The notes beneath the pieces were generated by a model. It saw only the letters and a list, made by a program, of their open reading frames with translations, was not told where the DNA came from and searched no databases. 64,000 bases of DNA from Nocardioides dokdonensis FR1436 (GTDB lineage: Bacteria > Actinomycetota > Actinomycetes > Propionibacteriales > Nocardioidaceae): assembly GCF_001653335.1 (NCBI RefSeq), contig NZ_CP015079.1, forward strand, positions 1-64,000, in the 5' to 3' direction. Shown piece after piece: positions 17,517 to 25,467 of this stretch; the first letter of the stretch is position 1; each line of letters starts with the position of its first letter. The position numbers and the translations under genes were made by a program.

Positions 17517-17578
17517 CGAGCAGGCGTCCCCGCATCCGTCCCCCCAAACCCCTGATTTCGAGGGGGGACGCCTGCTCG
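17517..17578. repeat. 15-bp perfect inverted repeat upstream of the candidate regulator
   Basis: CGAGCAGGCGTCCCC (17517-17531) is the exact complement of 17564-17578. It lies 46 bp upstream of the regulator start at 17471. It could be an operator for autoregulation, or an mRNA leader structure. No member of the 34-bp motif family is present here, so this gene seems to be controlled differently. Confidence 0.6.
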
Positions 17579-17819
17579 ACGGGGATACGGTCGTTGCGTT
17601 TGCGCAGGTCAGAGAGGGGGGGACGCCCCCGCCCCCCGAAAAACAAAAAAGTTCCCGGCCGACCCTTGCGCGGCCTTCCTTCTCATGCGCGGTCGAGCGG
17701 CCCCGGACGGCAGTCGACGCGACGCCGGTCCGGCGCCGGCGCAGCCTCTCCCCGGCCTGGACGCCGTGAGTTTCTGGATCTCCTGCGCTGCTCGATCGGC
17801 CGTGCTCTACTAGGCGCCG

Positions 17820-17853
17820 AAGCCCCAGGTGACCCGAGACGCCTGGGGCTTTC
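17820..17853 (+). terminator. Hairpin with trailing T run (rightward)
   Basis: Stem AGCCCCAGG (17821-17829) pairs with CCTGGGGCT (17842-17850) across a 12-base loop and is followed by TTCCCC on the plus strand. It reads best as a rightward terminator but no gene precedes it on that strand. It may also stop leftward transcription from the Tad operon. Confidence 0.5.
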
Positions 17854-17928
17854 CCCTTCGCAAAGGTGGCCCGCGCAGGCCGGATACTCGCCGCCGGCCA
17901 GGCTCGATCCGAGGCCCTTAGAACGAGA

Positions 17929-17964
17929 ACAGGTCCCCGTCCTGCTCCGAGGACGGGGACCTGT
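17929..17964 (-). terminator. Strong hairpin after the Tad operon
   Basis: A perfect 14-bp stem, ACAGGTCCCCGTCC (17929-17942) with 17951-17964, and an 8-base loop. It lies 35 bp beyond the stop of the last gene of the long minus-strand operon, where a terminator is expected. The following minus-strand bases are only modestly T-rich. Confidence 0.65.
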
Positions 17965-17998
17965 CTCCTGTGGTCGCTGAGTGACTACCGACCACTCA

Positions 17999-18907
17999 CT
18001 ACGTCAGCACCTGGGCCTCACCGATGCGGATCGGCAGCGCGTCGGTGGTCAGGTCGAACTCGATGGTTCCGGACTGACCTCCGCCGGCCCACTCGACGAC
18101 CCAGTGGCTCGTGGCGGTGACCTGGTAGGCCCCATCGGGCTGGTCCGTTGACATCTTCTCGTAGCGGTGCCCACACGTCGGCGAGTCCTGCTTGCCGTAG
18201 TGGTCGGCGTACGGGGTGCCCTTGCCTGTGCAGGTCACCGTGGTCCCGTCACCCATGTCCCAGACGATGCTGGAGACGCTGGCGGTGGCACTGACCGACA
18301 CCGACCCCTCGCTGGCCGATGCAGTGATCGGGCCGAACGTGTCGTCCGTCGGGCTGTCGACCCACATCCACACCGGGAGCCCGACAAGGCCAACCCGGTT
18401 CGGACCCGATTCGGGGACGATGCCGATCTGGATGGGATCCAGGTCCATCGAGGCGATCGCGCGCTGAGCGAGCACCACAGGGTCGATGGTGACTACTTCG
18501 CCGGTCTGCACCCACGTGTACTCCCAGGACGATCCGGGCGGCGGGAAGTAGCAGACGTGCCAGGCGCCATCTTCCTTCGTCTGGCCCGCGGGCGGCTGAA
18601 GATCTTCGCCCAGCTCACCAGCCGAAGGTCCGATCCAGCACTCGTGAAGGCTGCTCCACACCGACCCTCCGGGGCCGGTGCACGGAATCTCTCTCCCGTT
18701 GTAGTTGCAGGTGGAGGAGCCGCCGGTGTCGCCCCCGTCACCGCCGTTGCCGCCGTTGCCGCCACCATCCTCCTCGTCCTCACAGACGACCTCGCCCGTC
18801 TCCTCGTCGACGTCGCAGCCATCAGCGTTGGCCGCGGGTGCCATTGCGACCACGACCACGAACGACGCGCCGAGCATCGCCAGCAGAGCGATGATGCGCC
18901 TTAGCAT
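17999..18907 (-). CDS. Secreted Asp/Gly-rich protein with PKD-like domain
   Basis: 302 aa with a clear signal peptide (LLAMLGASFVVVVAMAPAANA), an acidic Gly/Asn-rich segment (residues about 35-66), and Cys pairs. The C-terminal region has SATASVSSIVWDMGDGTTVT and CGHRYEK, typical of a PKD-like beta-sandwich. It would be exported and could decorate the cell surface or pilus. Start ATG 18907 follows GGGAGGAG and overlaps the lipoprotein gene's 3' end by seven bases. It is the last gene of the Tad operon. Confidence 0.75.
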   Translation of the reverse strand: MLRRIIALLAMLGASFVVVVAMAPAANADGCDVDEETGEVVCEDEEDGGGNGGNGGDGGDTGGSSTCNYNGREIPCTGPGGSVWSSLHECWIGPSAGELGEDLQPPAGQTKEDGAWHVCYFPPPGSSWEYTWVQTGEVVTIDPVVLAQRAIASMDLDPIQIGIVPESGPNRVGLVGLPVWMWVDSPTDDTFGPITASASEGSVSVSATASVSSIVWDMGDGTTVTCTGKGTPYADHYGKQDSPTCGHRYEKMSTDQPDGAYQVTATSHWVVEWAGGGQSGTIEFDLTTDALPIRIGEAQVLT

Positions 18908-19464
18908 GACTCCTCCCACAGGAGGTCAGATTCGGTCACCTTCCACGTGCCCTTGTCCTTGACGAGGGTGTACTTGACGGGCGCTGGGTTGCGGAGAGGG
19001 TTGCCTTCAGGAGTGGTGTAGTCGGGCGTCCGCACCTTGCCCTTCACCTTCACGGTTACTCCTGAACGGTCCTCGCAGTCCGTGATCTCGATCGAGCTGC
19101 CGCGGTTTCGCGGCTCCCCGAGCGTGTGGACGTAGCTGCCGGTCTTCGTGACGTCGGCAATCTTCATGTCGACGACCGCTTCCTGCAGCTCAAGAAACTC
19201 CTCACCCGTCGCGACCGGGTTGAGGGCCTTGAAGTCGATCGTCCGCTTCCGGTGGGCCAGGTCCCTCACCTCGAGGTACTTCGTCAGCTGGGCCGCCGCC
19301 TTCTCCTCCGGTGTCTTCGGAGTCGGCGTGCTGGTGGGTGTCGGCGAGGGGGACTGGCTCGGGGTCTCCTGGACCGTGGGCTCGGTGTCGTCGCCGCCGC
19401 AGCCCGTCAGGGTCAGTGCGAGGGCGAGGGCCCCTCCCCCGAGTGCGGAGTGGTGCTTCCTCAT
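18901..19464 (-). CDS. Lipoprotein of the Tad operon
   Basis: 187 aa. The signal sequence ends in the lipobox LTGC (residues 19-22), followed by a Thr/Pro/Ser-rich linker and a small domain containing YLEVRDLAHRKRTIDF and KYTLVKDKGTWKVTESDLL. This resembles NTF2-like lipoprotein domains. It would be anchored on the outer face of the membrane. The ATG overlaps the preceding stop (ATGA). A role as pilus-base or outer-layer component is inferred from the operon only. Confidence 0.75.
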   Translation of the reverse strand: MRKHHSALGGGALALALTLTGCGGDDTEPTVQETPSQSPSPTPTSTPTPKTPEEKAAAQLTKYLEVRDLAHRKRTIDFKALNPVATGEEFLELQEAVVDMKIADVTKTGSYVHTLGEPRNRGSSIEITDCEDRSGVTVKVKGKVRTPDYTTPEGNPLRNPAPVKYTLVKDKGTWKVTESDLLWEESC

Positions 19465-19736
19465 GTGGTGTCTCCTCCTGTGGTGGGCGACGCCATGACT
19501 GACCGCTGGCTGACGTCGTTGGCAATGTGCTCGAGGTGTTCTTCGGCTGCGTCGACGAGCTCGGCCAGCGAGCCGTTGTCGGCGGGGTCGATCCCGAACT
19601 TCTTGTCGGCGTTGTAGAGCGTGCGGATGGTGTCGCGCACGAACACGGGCCGCGCGACGCGGCGGGCGTCGAGATCGGGGCGGTCGCCGCCGGCCGCGAC
19701 GTATCGGCCGGTGAGTTCCTGGTCGAACGTTGTCAT
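19461..19736 (-). CDS. Small hypothetical protein, 91 aa
   Basis: A soluble acidic protein (TGRYVAAGGDRPDLDARRVA, then AELVDAAEEHLEHIANDV). No family recognised. It lies between the LysM protein gene and the lipoprotein gene, overlapping the latter by four bases, so it is part of the Tad-type operon. Confidence 0.7.
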   Translation of the reverse strand: MTTFDQELTGRYVAAGGDRPDLDARRVARPVFVRDTIRTLYNADKKFGIDPADNGSLAELVDAAEEHLEHIANDVSQRSVMASPTTGGDTT

Positions 19737-19758
19737 GTGCTGGTGCTCCCTTCCCGAG

Positions 19759-22700
19759 TCAGCTCGCGAGCCAGCCGTGTGTACGGATGATGGTCTTCGT
19801 GCGCTCCGACAATTCCATGGGTGCGTCGCCGTCGTCGGACCGGTTGCAGATCTCTTCGCGCAGGATCCGGTCGGCCTCGAGCTGGTCGCCCTCGGCCTTC
19901 ATGACGTGGGCAAGGCACAGTCGGGTGCTCTCGCCGTCGGGGTCTGCGCGGTTGGCGACGTAGGCGGCGGAGCGGGCCTTGATCAGGTCGCCGGCCGCGA
20001 GAGCCTCGGTGACGACGATGAGGGCGACGTCGGCGATCCACCCGCCCGCCATGAGGTCGACGCGGTCAGGCTCGTTGGCGAGCCATGCCCACCCTTCCTC
20101 GCGCAGCTGGCTGAACGGCTGGGCCTCCCCGACGAGCTCGAGCGCAGTGCAGAGGTCGGCGACACCCTCGGCGCCGCCTCGACTCTGCCCGCGCTTGCGG
20201 AGGCGGATGAACAGGTCCAGGTCGACGAGCAGGCCGTCGTCGACCTGGTAGACGTTGACCCCGGTGAGCTTGGCGGCCGGCGCCTTGTCCGCGTAGGGCA
20301 GGTGGTCCTCGCCGGTGCGGGGGTTAGGACCGAGCCAGTCGCGGACGACGTTGGTGTAGTCGCGCACCTTGCCGTCGGAGATGGAGAAGGCCTCGCGGAT
20401 CTGCTCGCGGGTGGCGCCGTGCTTGCGGTGCAGGGCGAGGAACGCCAGGAGCTCGGTGAAGTAGGGCTTGCGCTTGGCGAGTGCCTTGCCGTGGGTGCGT
20501 GCGGTGACCGGGCCGAGCATGGTGAGCCGCGGGCGGTCGCAGTTGGGCGAGAACCAGTCGGCGATGTCCTGGTCGAGAGTGGGGTCCTTCTCCTCGACCT
20601 CGGCGCGGACGTGGGCTGGCACCTTCGGCGCCAGGGCCTCGAGGTCCTCCTGCACGATCGCGCTCTCGCGGATGTACTCCTCGTCCTCGCCCTCGAGCAG
20701 AGAGGACAGCGGCTCGTCGACGGCTCCCTCGGGGGTGTTGCGGGGCAGGGTGTACTCGCGACGCAGAGCTCCGGAGGAGTCGGTGTAGGCCTCCCAGCCG
20801 TCGGTGGCGGTCTCGTCCACGGGCGTGTCGACGTACTCCGGGGTCTCGCTCTGGGCGTAGACCAGAGCGCAGCCGCGGGCTTCGTCGCTGGTCAGGCCAA
20901 CGGCGATGAGGTTGAGGCCGACGTGCTCGAGGACGACGCGACCAGTGTTGGTCATGTGCAGCACCGCGCCCGGCGTGTTCGGGCGTTCGCCGGCAACGAC
21001 GATGGAGGTCGCGGACTGGCCGACGTGATCGTTGACCAGCTGCAGCAGCTGCTCGAGGTCGTCGGGGTCTCCGGCTGCGGCGTCGAGGAGCAGCATCCTG
21101 GCGGGCCAGGTGTCGTCGTCGACGCTGCCGGTGCGGGCCGTGGACACGTCAGTGTCGTGTCGCTTCGCCCGGTCGACCGTGGTCACCGCGGCGGCGAGGA
21201 TCTCCGCGGTCGCGGGCGTCCCGGCCGCACCGGTCGGGTAGTAGGTGATCCGCTCGTCCATGGCGACGGTCTCCTCGGCCACGCCGATGCAGTCGACCTG
21301 GACGCGGCGCGACCACGGGTTGACGGCCAGCTGAGCAGCGAGGTGGCGGGCGAAGTCGCGGCCGTAGGTGGGGTCGCCGCTGATGGTCAGCGTGGAGAGC
21401 TCCTCGCAGTTCAGCAGCCAGGTCTCGCCGGCGTCGCTCATGCCGATTGTGGCCAGCAGCGGGTAGGGCGGCTCGACGTTGCCGGTGTCGGGGCCGAGGT
21501 CCTCCACCGCGGTGTCCGTGCTGACGTGCCAGTGGGTCTGGTCGGGGCTACCCACCCAGGGACCCGGGACGGCGGCCGGGGCGCTCAGGTGCAGCGTCAG
21601 CTTGCCCTTCGCGAGCTCGACGGCCGCCAGCGGCGGCATCGTGGTGCCCTGGGCGCCCACGGCGGCCGCGAGGCGCCTCAGGGCCTCGTCGGCGAACTCC
21701 ACGGTGGCGGCCGCGGCGGCACCGGTCGCGTTCAGCGTCATCTCCACCGGCGCCAGCTCGGGCGGCGGGGCGGCGATCGCTCGACCCGGCGGCCGGTTCC
21801 GGTAGGCAGAGCGCCGACGGGAGCGCAGCGCCATCAGCAGTGCCCCGGACAGCAGCACGCCCCCGCCGGTGAGACCGGCGAGGACCCAGGGCGCCTCGAG
21901 GATCGAGTCGTCGGCTTCGTCGACCTGGTCGACGTCGGCGGCCGGCGCCGTCGGCTCCTCGGCCTGCGGGACCTCGGGCGCGGCAGTCTCCGGGGCCTCG
22001 GTCTCGGGGACCGGCGGCGTCTCCTCGGCCGGCGGGTCGACCGGCTGCTGCTCGGTCTTGGGTTCGGCGGGGGTCTCGGGCTTGTCCTCGCGAGGCTGCG
22101 GCTGCTGCTGCCGGTCGCCGTGATCGGCAGGTGCCTGGGCTTCGGGGATGTTGAGCTGCCAGCCGACGTCGATCATGTCGGGGTCGGCGAGGTGGGCCCC
22201 GCCGGGCTGGGTGATGCCGGTGGAGGCCTTGTAGATCTCCGGCCACCGGTCGGCGTCGCCGAGCTCGTCCTGGGCGATGTCGCTGAGCGTGTCGTTGGGC
22301 TGCACGGTGTAGGCGTGCGCCGGCGCTCCGCCGGCCGGGGCGGGCAGCTTGAGCACCCAGCCAGGCTCGAGGAAGCTGGGCCGGGAGCCGAGGAGGTCGC
22401 GGTTAAGCTCGGCGATCTCCCTATAGCGCGCGCCGTCACCGAAGTGGTCCTCAGCGATCGACCACAGGCTCTCCCCCGGCTTGACCGAGTGATCGACCGT
22501 CGCGCGCTCCTGCTTCGCCTCGACCTTCACCCCGTGCTGGGCAGGCGTCTGGTCCACGGTCCCAGCCTGGACATGGCCCACCGCCGCCGGCGCAGACGCG
22601 GCGGCGGGGCCGGCGTTGGCAGCCTGCGCGGCGATCGGCGCTGCGATGAACAGCAGGGCAGCGAGTCCGACCAGTCCGTGGGCCGCGGCCTGCGGGCGAC

Positions 22701-22998
22701 CCAGACCCGGCAGCTTGGGCGCCTCGACCCTGCGGAGCCGGGCGATGGTCTCCACCACCAGGGCGAGGGTCATGAAGGCCCACGCGACCCAGCCGACCAC
22801 CTTGAACAGGCCCAGGACCAGGGTGCCGTCGTCGGGTGCGAGGAGTGCGTCCTTGACACTCTCCCAGCTCGGCGCCTGGTCGGGGATCGGGTTGGCTCCG
22901 ATCGCCAGGAAGAGGGCCGGCAGACCGAGGATGAGGCCGAGGACGGCGACCGTGGCGAGGAGCCCGGTCAGCCGCTGGCGCAGGGTGGGCGTAGTCAT
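19759..22998 (-). CDS. Large membrane LysM protein with BTAD-like cytoplasmic C-terminus
   Basis: 1079 aa. Three hydrophobic segments (about 11-34, 60-84, 107-125) are followed by two LysM domains (168-218, HSVKPGESLWSIAEDHFGDG; 228-285, YTVQPNDTLSDIAQDELGD). Then come a Pro/Glu-rich spacer (295-365), a further membrane segment (370-392), and a long cytoplasmic part. That part ends in a winged-helix/TPR-like region (LLAFLALHRKHGATREQIRE; later helices), like BTAD transcriptional activators. Similar LysM-BTAD proteins accompany Tad loci in actinobacteria. It could sense the cell wall outside and act inside; this is inference. Confidence 0.85.
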   Translation of the reverse strand: MTTPTLRQRLTGLLATVAVLGLILGLPALFLAIGANPIPDQAPSWESVKDALLAPDDGTLVLGLFKVVGWVAWAFMTLALVVETIARLRRVEAPKLPGLGRPQAAAHGLVGLAALLFIAAPIAAQAANAGPAAASAPAAVGHVQAGTVDQTPAQHGVKVEAKQERATVDHSVKPGESLWSIAEDHFGDGARYREIAELNRDLLGSRPSFLEPGWVLKLPAPAGGAPAHAYTVQPNDTLSDIAQDELGDADRWPEIYKASTGITQPGGAHLADPDMIDVGWQLNIPEAQAPADHGDRQQQPQPREDKPETPAEPKTEQQPVDPPAEETPPVPETEAPETAAPEVPQAEEPTAPAADVDQVDEADDSILEAPWVLAGLTGGGVLLSGALLMALRSRRRSAYRNRPPGRAIAAPPPELAPVEMTLNATGAAAAATVEFADEALRRLAAAVGAQGTTMPPLAAVELAKGKLTLHLSAPAAVPGPWVGSPDQTHWHVSTDTAVEDLGPDTGNVEPPYPLLATIGMSDAGETWLLNCEELSTLTISGDPTYGRDFARHLAAQLAVNPWSRRVQVDCIGVAEETVAMDERITYYPTGAAGTPATAEILAAAVTTVDRAKRHDTDVSTARTGSVDDDTWPARMLLLDAAAGDPDDLEQLLQLVNDHVGQSATSIVVAGERPNTPGAVLHMTNTGRVVLEHVGLNLIAVGLTSDEARGCALVYAQSETPEYVDTPVDETATDGWEAYTDSSGALRREYTLPRNTPEGAVDEPLSSLLEGEDEEYIRESAIVQEDLEALAPKVPAHVRAEVEEKDPTLDQDIADWFSPNCDRPRLTMLGPVTARTHGKALAKRKPYFTELLAFLALHRKHGATREQIREAFSISDGKVRDYTNVVRDWLGPNPRTGEDHLPYADKAPAAKLTGVNVYQVDDGLLVDLDLFIRLRKRGQSRGGAEGVADLCTALELVGEAQPFSQLREEGWAWLANEPDRVDLMAGGWIADVALIVVTEALAAGDLIKARSAAYVANRADPDGESTRLCLAHVMKAEGDQLEADRILREEICNRSDDGDAPMELSERTKTIIRTHGWLAS

Positions 22999-23432
22999 CG
23001 TTCGATGCCTCCTTGAGCGCGGATGAGCCGTGCAGACGCCTCCCCGGTGACCCTCATCGAGTCCAGCCCGATGATCCCGAGGAACTTGCTGTCGTAGGTG
23101 TCGGTGGTGCGCACGATCAGGGTGTCGCCGTTGACGACGGTGACGCTGCCCTCCACGCCGGCGGCGTTGAGGTAGCCCTGCGCGGCGGACTTGGCGGCGT
23201 TGATGTCGACGCGGAGCTCCTCGCCGCGGATGGCGGTCGAGCCCTGGACCTCCTGGGCGCCGGTGCGGGCGGCCTGGGCCGCAGCACTGCGGGCCTGCTG
23301 CTGGGCGTGCACCTTGCCGCCGACGTCGACGGTCATCCCGACCAGGATGATCATCACCAGTGACGCGGTGGCGAACCAGACGCTGATGGCGCCGCGCTCG
23401 TCGCGTTGTCGTCGGACCGGGTGCCTCATCAT
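22995..23432 (-). CDS. TadG/TadE-like pseudopilin 3
   Basis: 145 aa. A basic N-terminus with RRQRDERGAISVWFATAS precedes one membrane segment (MIILVGMTVDVGGKVHAQQQ), the arrangement of Tad pilus minor pilins. It contains AARTGAQEV in the helix after the membrane segment, like TadE-type proteins. Glu at the +5 position is replaced here (ISVWF), unlike its neighbours. ATGA overlaps occur on both sides. Confidence 0.82.
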   Translation of the reverse strand: MMRHPVRRQRDERGAISVWFATASLVMIILVGMTVDVGGKVHAQQQARSAAAQAARTGAQEVQGSTAIRGEELRVDINAAKSAAQGYLNAAGVEGSVTVVNGDTLIVRTTDTYDSKFLGIIGLDSMRVTGEASARLIRAQGGIER

Positions 23433-23887
23433 CGGCGCTCCCGGTAGGCGTCGACGGGGCTGCTCGCGGTTGCGGTGATCGTGCGGGTGCCGGGTACGCC
23501 GGGGATGCTCAGGTCCGACAGGTTGACCGTGCAGGTCACCGTGACGTCCACCTGGGCGGTGTTCCCGATCGGTGCGTTGAACGCCGCAGCGTTGACCGTG
23601 ATGTTCGTGCTGGTGCAGCGCACGTCCTGGTCGTGCAGGCTGCTTGCGGCCGAGGACCTGCCTGCGGCGATCGCCTCGCTCTGGGTTCGCTCGATCGAGG
23701 CTGCCCGTGCTGCCTCGTACGCGGCTGCTTCCACGGACTGCTTGGCGATCTCGACGCGGCCGCCGAGGACAATCATCGCCACAAACAGCCCGAAGGCCGG
23801 GACGCCGATCGCGGCCTCGATGGCCACCGACCCGCGCTCGTCCCGGCTGCGGTTGAAGGCGCGTGCCCAGATGCCCTGCCCCATCAT
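23429..23887 (-). CDS. TadE-like pseudopilin 2
   Basis: 152 aa. RSRDERGSVAIEAAIGVPAF is followed by a hydrophobic helix, with the typical TadE sequence VEAAAYEAARAASIERTQSE after it. Two Cys residues in the outer domain may form a disulfide. The ATG region overlaps the upstream stop. It is cotranscribed with two similar genes. Confidence 0.85.
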   Translation of the reverse strand: MMGQGIWARAFNRSRDERGSVAIEAAIGVPAFGLFVAMIVLGGRVEIAKQSVEAAAYEAARAASIERTQSEAIAAGRSSAASSLHDQDVRCTSTNITVNAAAFNAPIGNTAQVDVTVTCTVNLSDLSIPGVPGTRTITATASSPVDAYRERR

Positions 23888-24279
23888 TCGGTGAGTCTCT
23901 CGACCGGGACGCTGGCGCTCTGGCGGACGGTCACGTGCCAGCCGGGGATCACGCTCATGGACTTGCCGGTGACGGTGATCGTGGCCGTTGTCGTGGTCCG
24001 TGCCCCGGAGACGCTGGTCGACGTCATCACGTCGGATCCGCCGGCGTCCCGGAGGAAGCCGTTCGCGGCCGCCACTCCGGACTCACGGCTGCCGTTCTCG
24101 CTGCCCGCCTCGCGTGCGCCCTCCTGCGCGGCCGCGAGCGCTACTTCGCGGGCGTGGTAGTACAGCGCGCCCTGGACACCGAGGAACATCACCAGGAAGA
24201 GCGCCGGCATCAGGAAGACCATCTGGATGGCCACTGAGCCGCGCTCGTCCCGGCGTCGGCGGCGAGAGCTGGAGAACAT
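23884..24279 (-). CDS. TadE-like pseudopilin 1
   Basis: 131 aa. It has the same N-terminal signature, RRRRDERGSVAIQMVFLMPA, then a membrane helix and REVALAAAQEGAREAGSENG. Thr-rich beta-strand sequence follows (TTTTATITVTGKS). It lies 8 bp after the Flp-like gene and overlaps the next TadE gene by four bases. Confidence 0.85.
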   Translation of the reverse strand: MFSSSRRRRRDERGSVAIQMVFLMPALFLVMFLGVQGALYYHAREVALAAAQEGAREAGSENGSRESGVAAANGFLRDAGGSDVMTSTSVSGARTTTTATITVTGKSMSVIPGWHVTVRQSASVPVERLTE

Positions 24280-24287
24280 GGACGGAC

Positions 24288-24494
24288 CTACTTGATCTTT
24301 CCGGCCTCACTGGTCACGAACGCCCTGATCGCGGCGACGACGATGCCGACGATGAGGATGACCGCGCCGGCCCAGATGACCTGCTCGATCGTGACCGAGC
24401 CGCGCTCGTCGCGTCGGTGCTCGACGATGCGGTCCTCCATGCTGGCGATCACGGCGAGGGCCGTCACCTGGAGGGTGATGAAGAGCTTCAACAT
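24288..24494 (-). CDS. Flp-pilin-like small protein
   Basis: 68 aa. It carries EHRRDERGSVTIEQVIWAG followed by a hydrophobic segment (AVILIVGIVVAAIRAFVTSE). Gly followed by Glu at about +5 is the prepilin-peptidase-type signature, and size and position suggest the major Flp-type pilin. It has an extra hydrophobic stretch before the motif (LKLFITLQVTALAVIAS), which is unusual. ATG 24494 follows AAAGGAAC. No TadV prepilin peptidase is visible in the window, so the host may supply it. Confidence 0.75.
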   Translation of the reverse strand: MLKLFITLQVTALAVIASMEDRIVEHRRDERGSVTIEQVIWAGAVILIVGIVVAAIRAFVTSEAGKIK

Positions 24495-24549
24495 CGGGTT
24501 GTTCCTTTCTGGGTGGTGGAGTTCGGGTGTCCGGGGATTGACGTCGGTG

Positions 24550-25467
24550 TTAGGTCGCGAATCGGAGCATCGACGGAGTGACGAGGATCGCCATGAAGAC
24601 GATGCCGAGCAGGCTGGCGGGGATGTACATGCGCTCGGAGACGGCGTTGGCCTTCCCGAGTTCGGCGCTGAGCATCGCCGAGCGGAGTGCGGCGGCGCGG
24701 GCGCGGAGGTTGTTGTAGATCTGGGCGCCGTCCTGGCCGGACTGCTGCATGATGTCGGCGAGGTCGTCGAGCTCGGGGACGCCGAGGTCATCGGCGAGCG
24801 CGTGCAGGGAGTCCCAGGGGGCGCGGGTCATGTAGCGGGCGCGGCGCAGCTCGCTCTCGATCCGCTTGAACACCCAGGTGTCGCCGACCTCGGCCGCGGA
24901 GCGCAGCGCCTGCTGACCGCTGGAGCCGTCGCGGACTCCGGTGGCGACCATGTCGATGTAGGCGCCCAGGGCCCGGCTGAACTCGATGCGGGCCTTTTTG
25001 GCGTCGTCAGTGGCGTTGTAGTTGGGCATGAACCAGAACAGTGCGGCGAGCCCGAGCGACCCGAAGGTGGGGATCGCGAACGGGAGCGGAAGCCCGATCA
25101 GTGCGAAGAACGCCGCGAACAGCGGCGGCATCGCCAGGCCGAGCAGCGCCCAGACGACCTTCTCGCCGTAGAACCTGGTCTCGCTGATCTGGAGGATGGC
25201 CAGGTCCTTGCGGGGCGTGTGTGCCCACGCTCCCCCGGGCAGGTTCTTGATCGCCCACACGCCGATCCGGTCGACGAGCGATCCGGATTCGGTGCTCTCC
25301 TGGACGTCGAGCGGGCCGGCGCTGCGGCGGGGCACGACGTGGCCGGGCGAGAGCCGGTCCAGGGCGTCGGTGAGGTCGGGGTCGGACGGGGCCATGCGCC
25401 ATACGAGCAGGGCAACGGCGAGCCCGAGGAGGGTGCCGCTGGCGAGCGCGAGCTGGAGGCCGGTCAT
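24550..25467 (-). CDS. TadC-like membrane platform protein
   Basis: 305 aa of the type II secretion F/TadC class. It has an N-terminal membrane helix, a central pair of hydrophobic segments (FFALIGLPLPFAIPTFGSLG), a cytoplasmic helical domain with ARIEFSRALGAYIDMVATGV and LADIMQQSGQDGAQIYNNLR, and a C-terminal membrane helix. ATG 25467 overlaps the TadB stop by four bases. With TadB it forms the pilus-assembly platform on which the TadA ATPase acts. Confidence 0.88.
   Translation of the reverse strand: MTGLQLALASGTLLGLAVALLVWRMAPSDPDLTDALDRLSPGHVVPRRSAGPLDVQESTESGSLVDRIGVWAIKNLPGGAWAHTPRKDLAILQISETRFYGEKVVWALLGLAMPPLFAAFFALIGLPLPFAIPTFGSLGLAALFWFMPNYNATDDAKKARIEFSRALGAYIDMVATGVRDGSSGQQALRSAAEVGDTWVFKRIESELRRARYMTRAPWDSLHALADDLGVPELDDLADIMQQSGQDGAQIYNNLRARAAALRSAMLSAELGKANAVSERMYIPASLLGIVFMAILVTPSMLRFAT

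Larger units (their letters stand above)
17472..17998. other. Hairpin-rich intergenic region
   Basis: About 530 bp without a convincing gene, lying between the Tad operon end and the candidate regulator gene. It contains a 15-bp inverted repeat with a 32-base loop (17517-17578), a G-run/C-run stretch followed by an A-rich tract (about 17616-17650), and two terminator-like hairpins listed separately. A small RNA reading rightward into the hairpin at 17821 is possible but unsupported. Confidence 0.6.

Noticed and set aside
17600..17650. Rho-independent terminator at the G-run/C-run
   Set aside because: The run is followed by A residues rather than T on the plus strand, and on the minus strand the T run comes before the stem, so neither orientation fits.
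19621..23016. Long plus-strand open frame opposite the LysM protein
   Set aside because: Low-complexity Gly/Val/Arg-rich translation, antisense to a protein with clear LysM domains.
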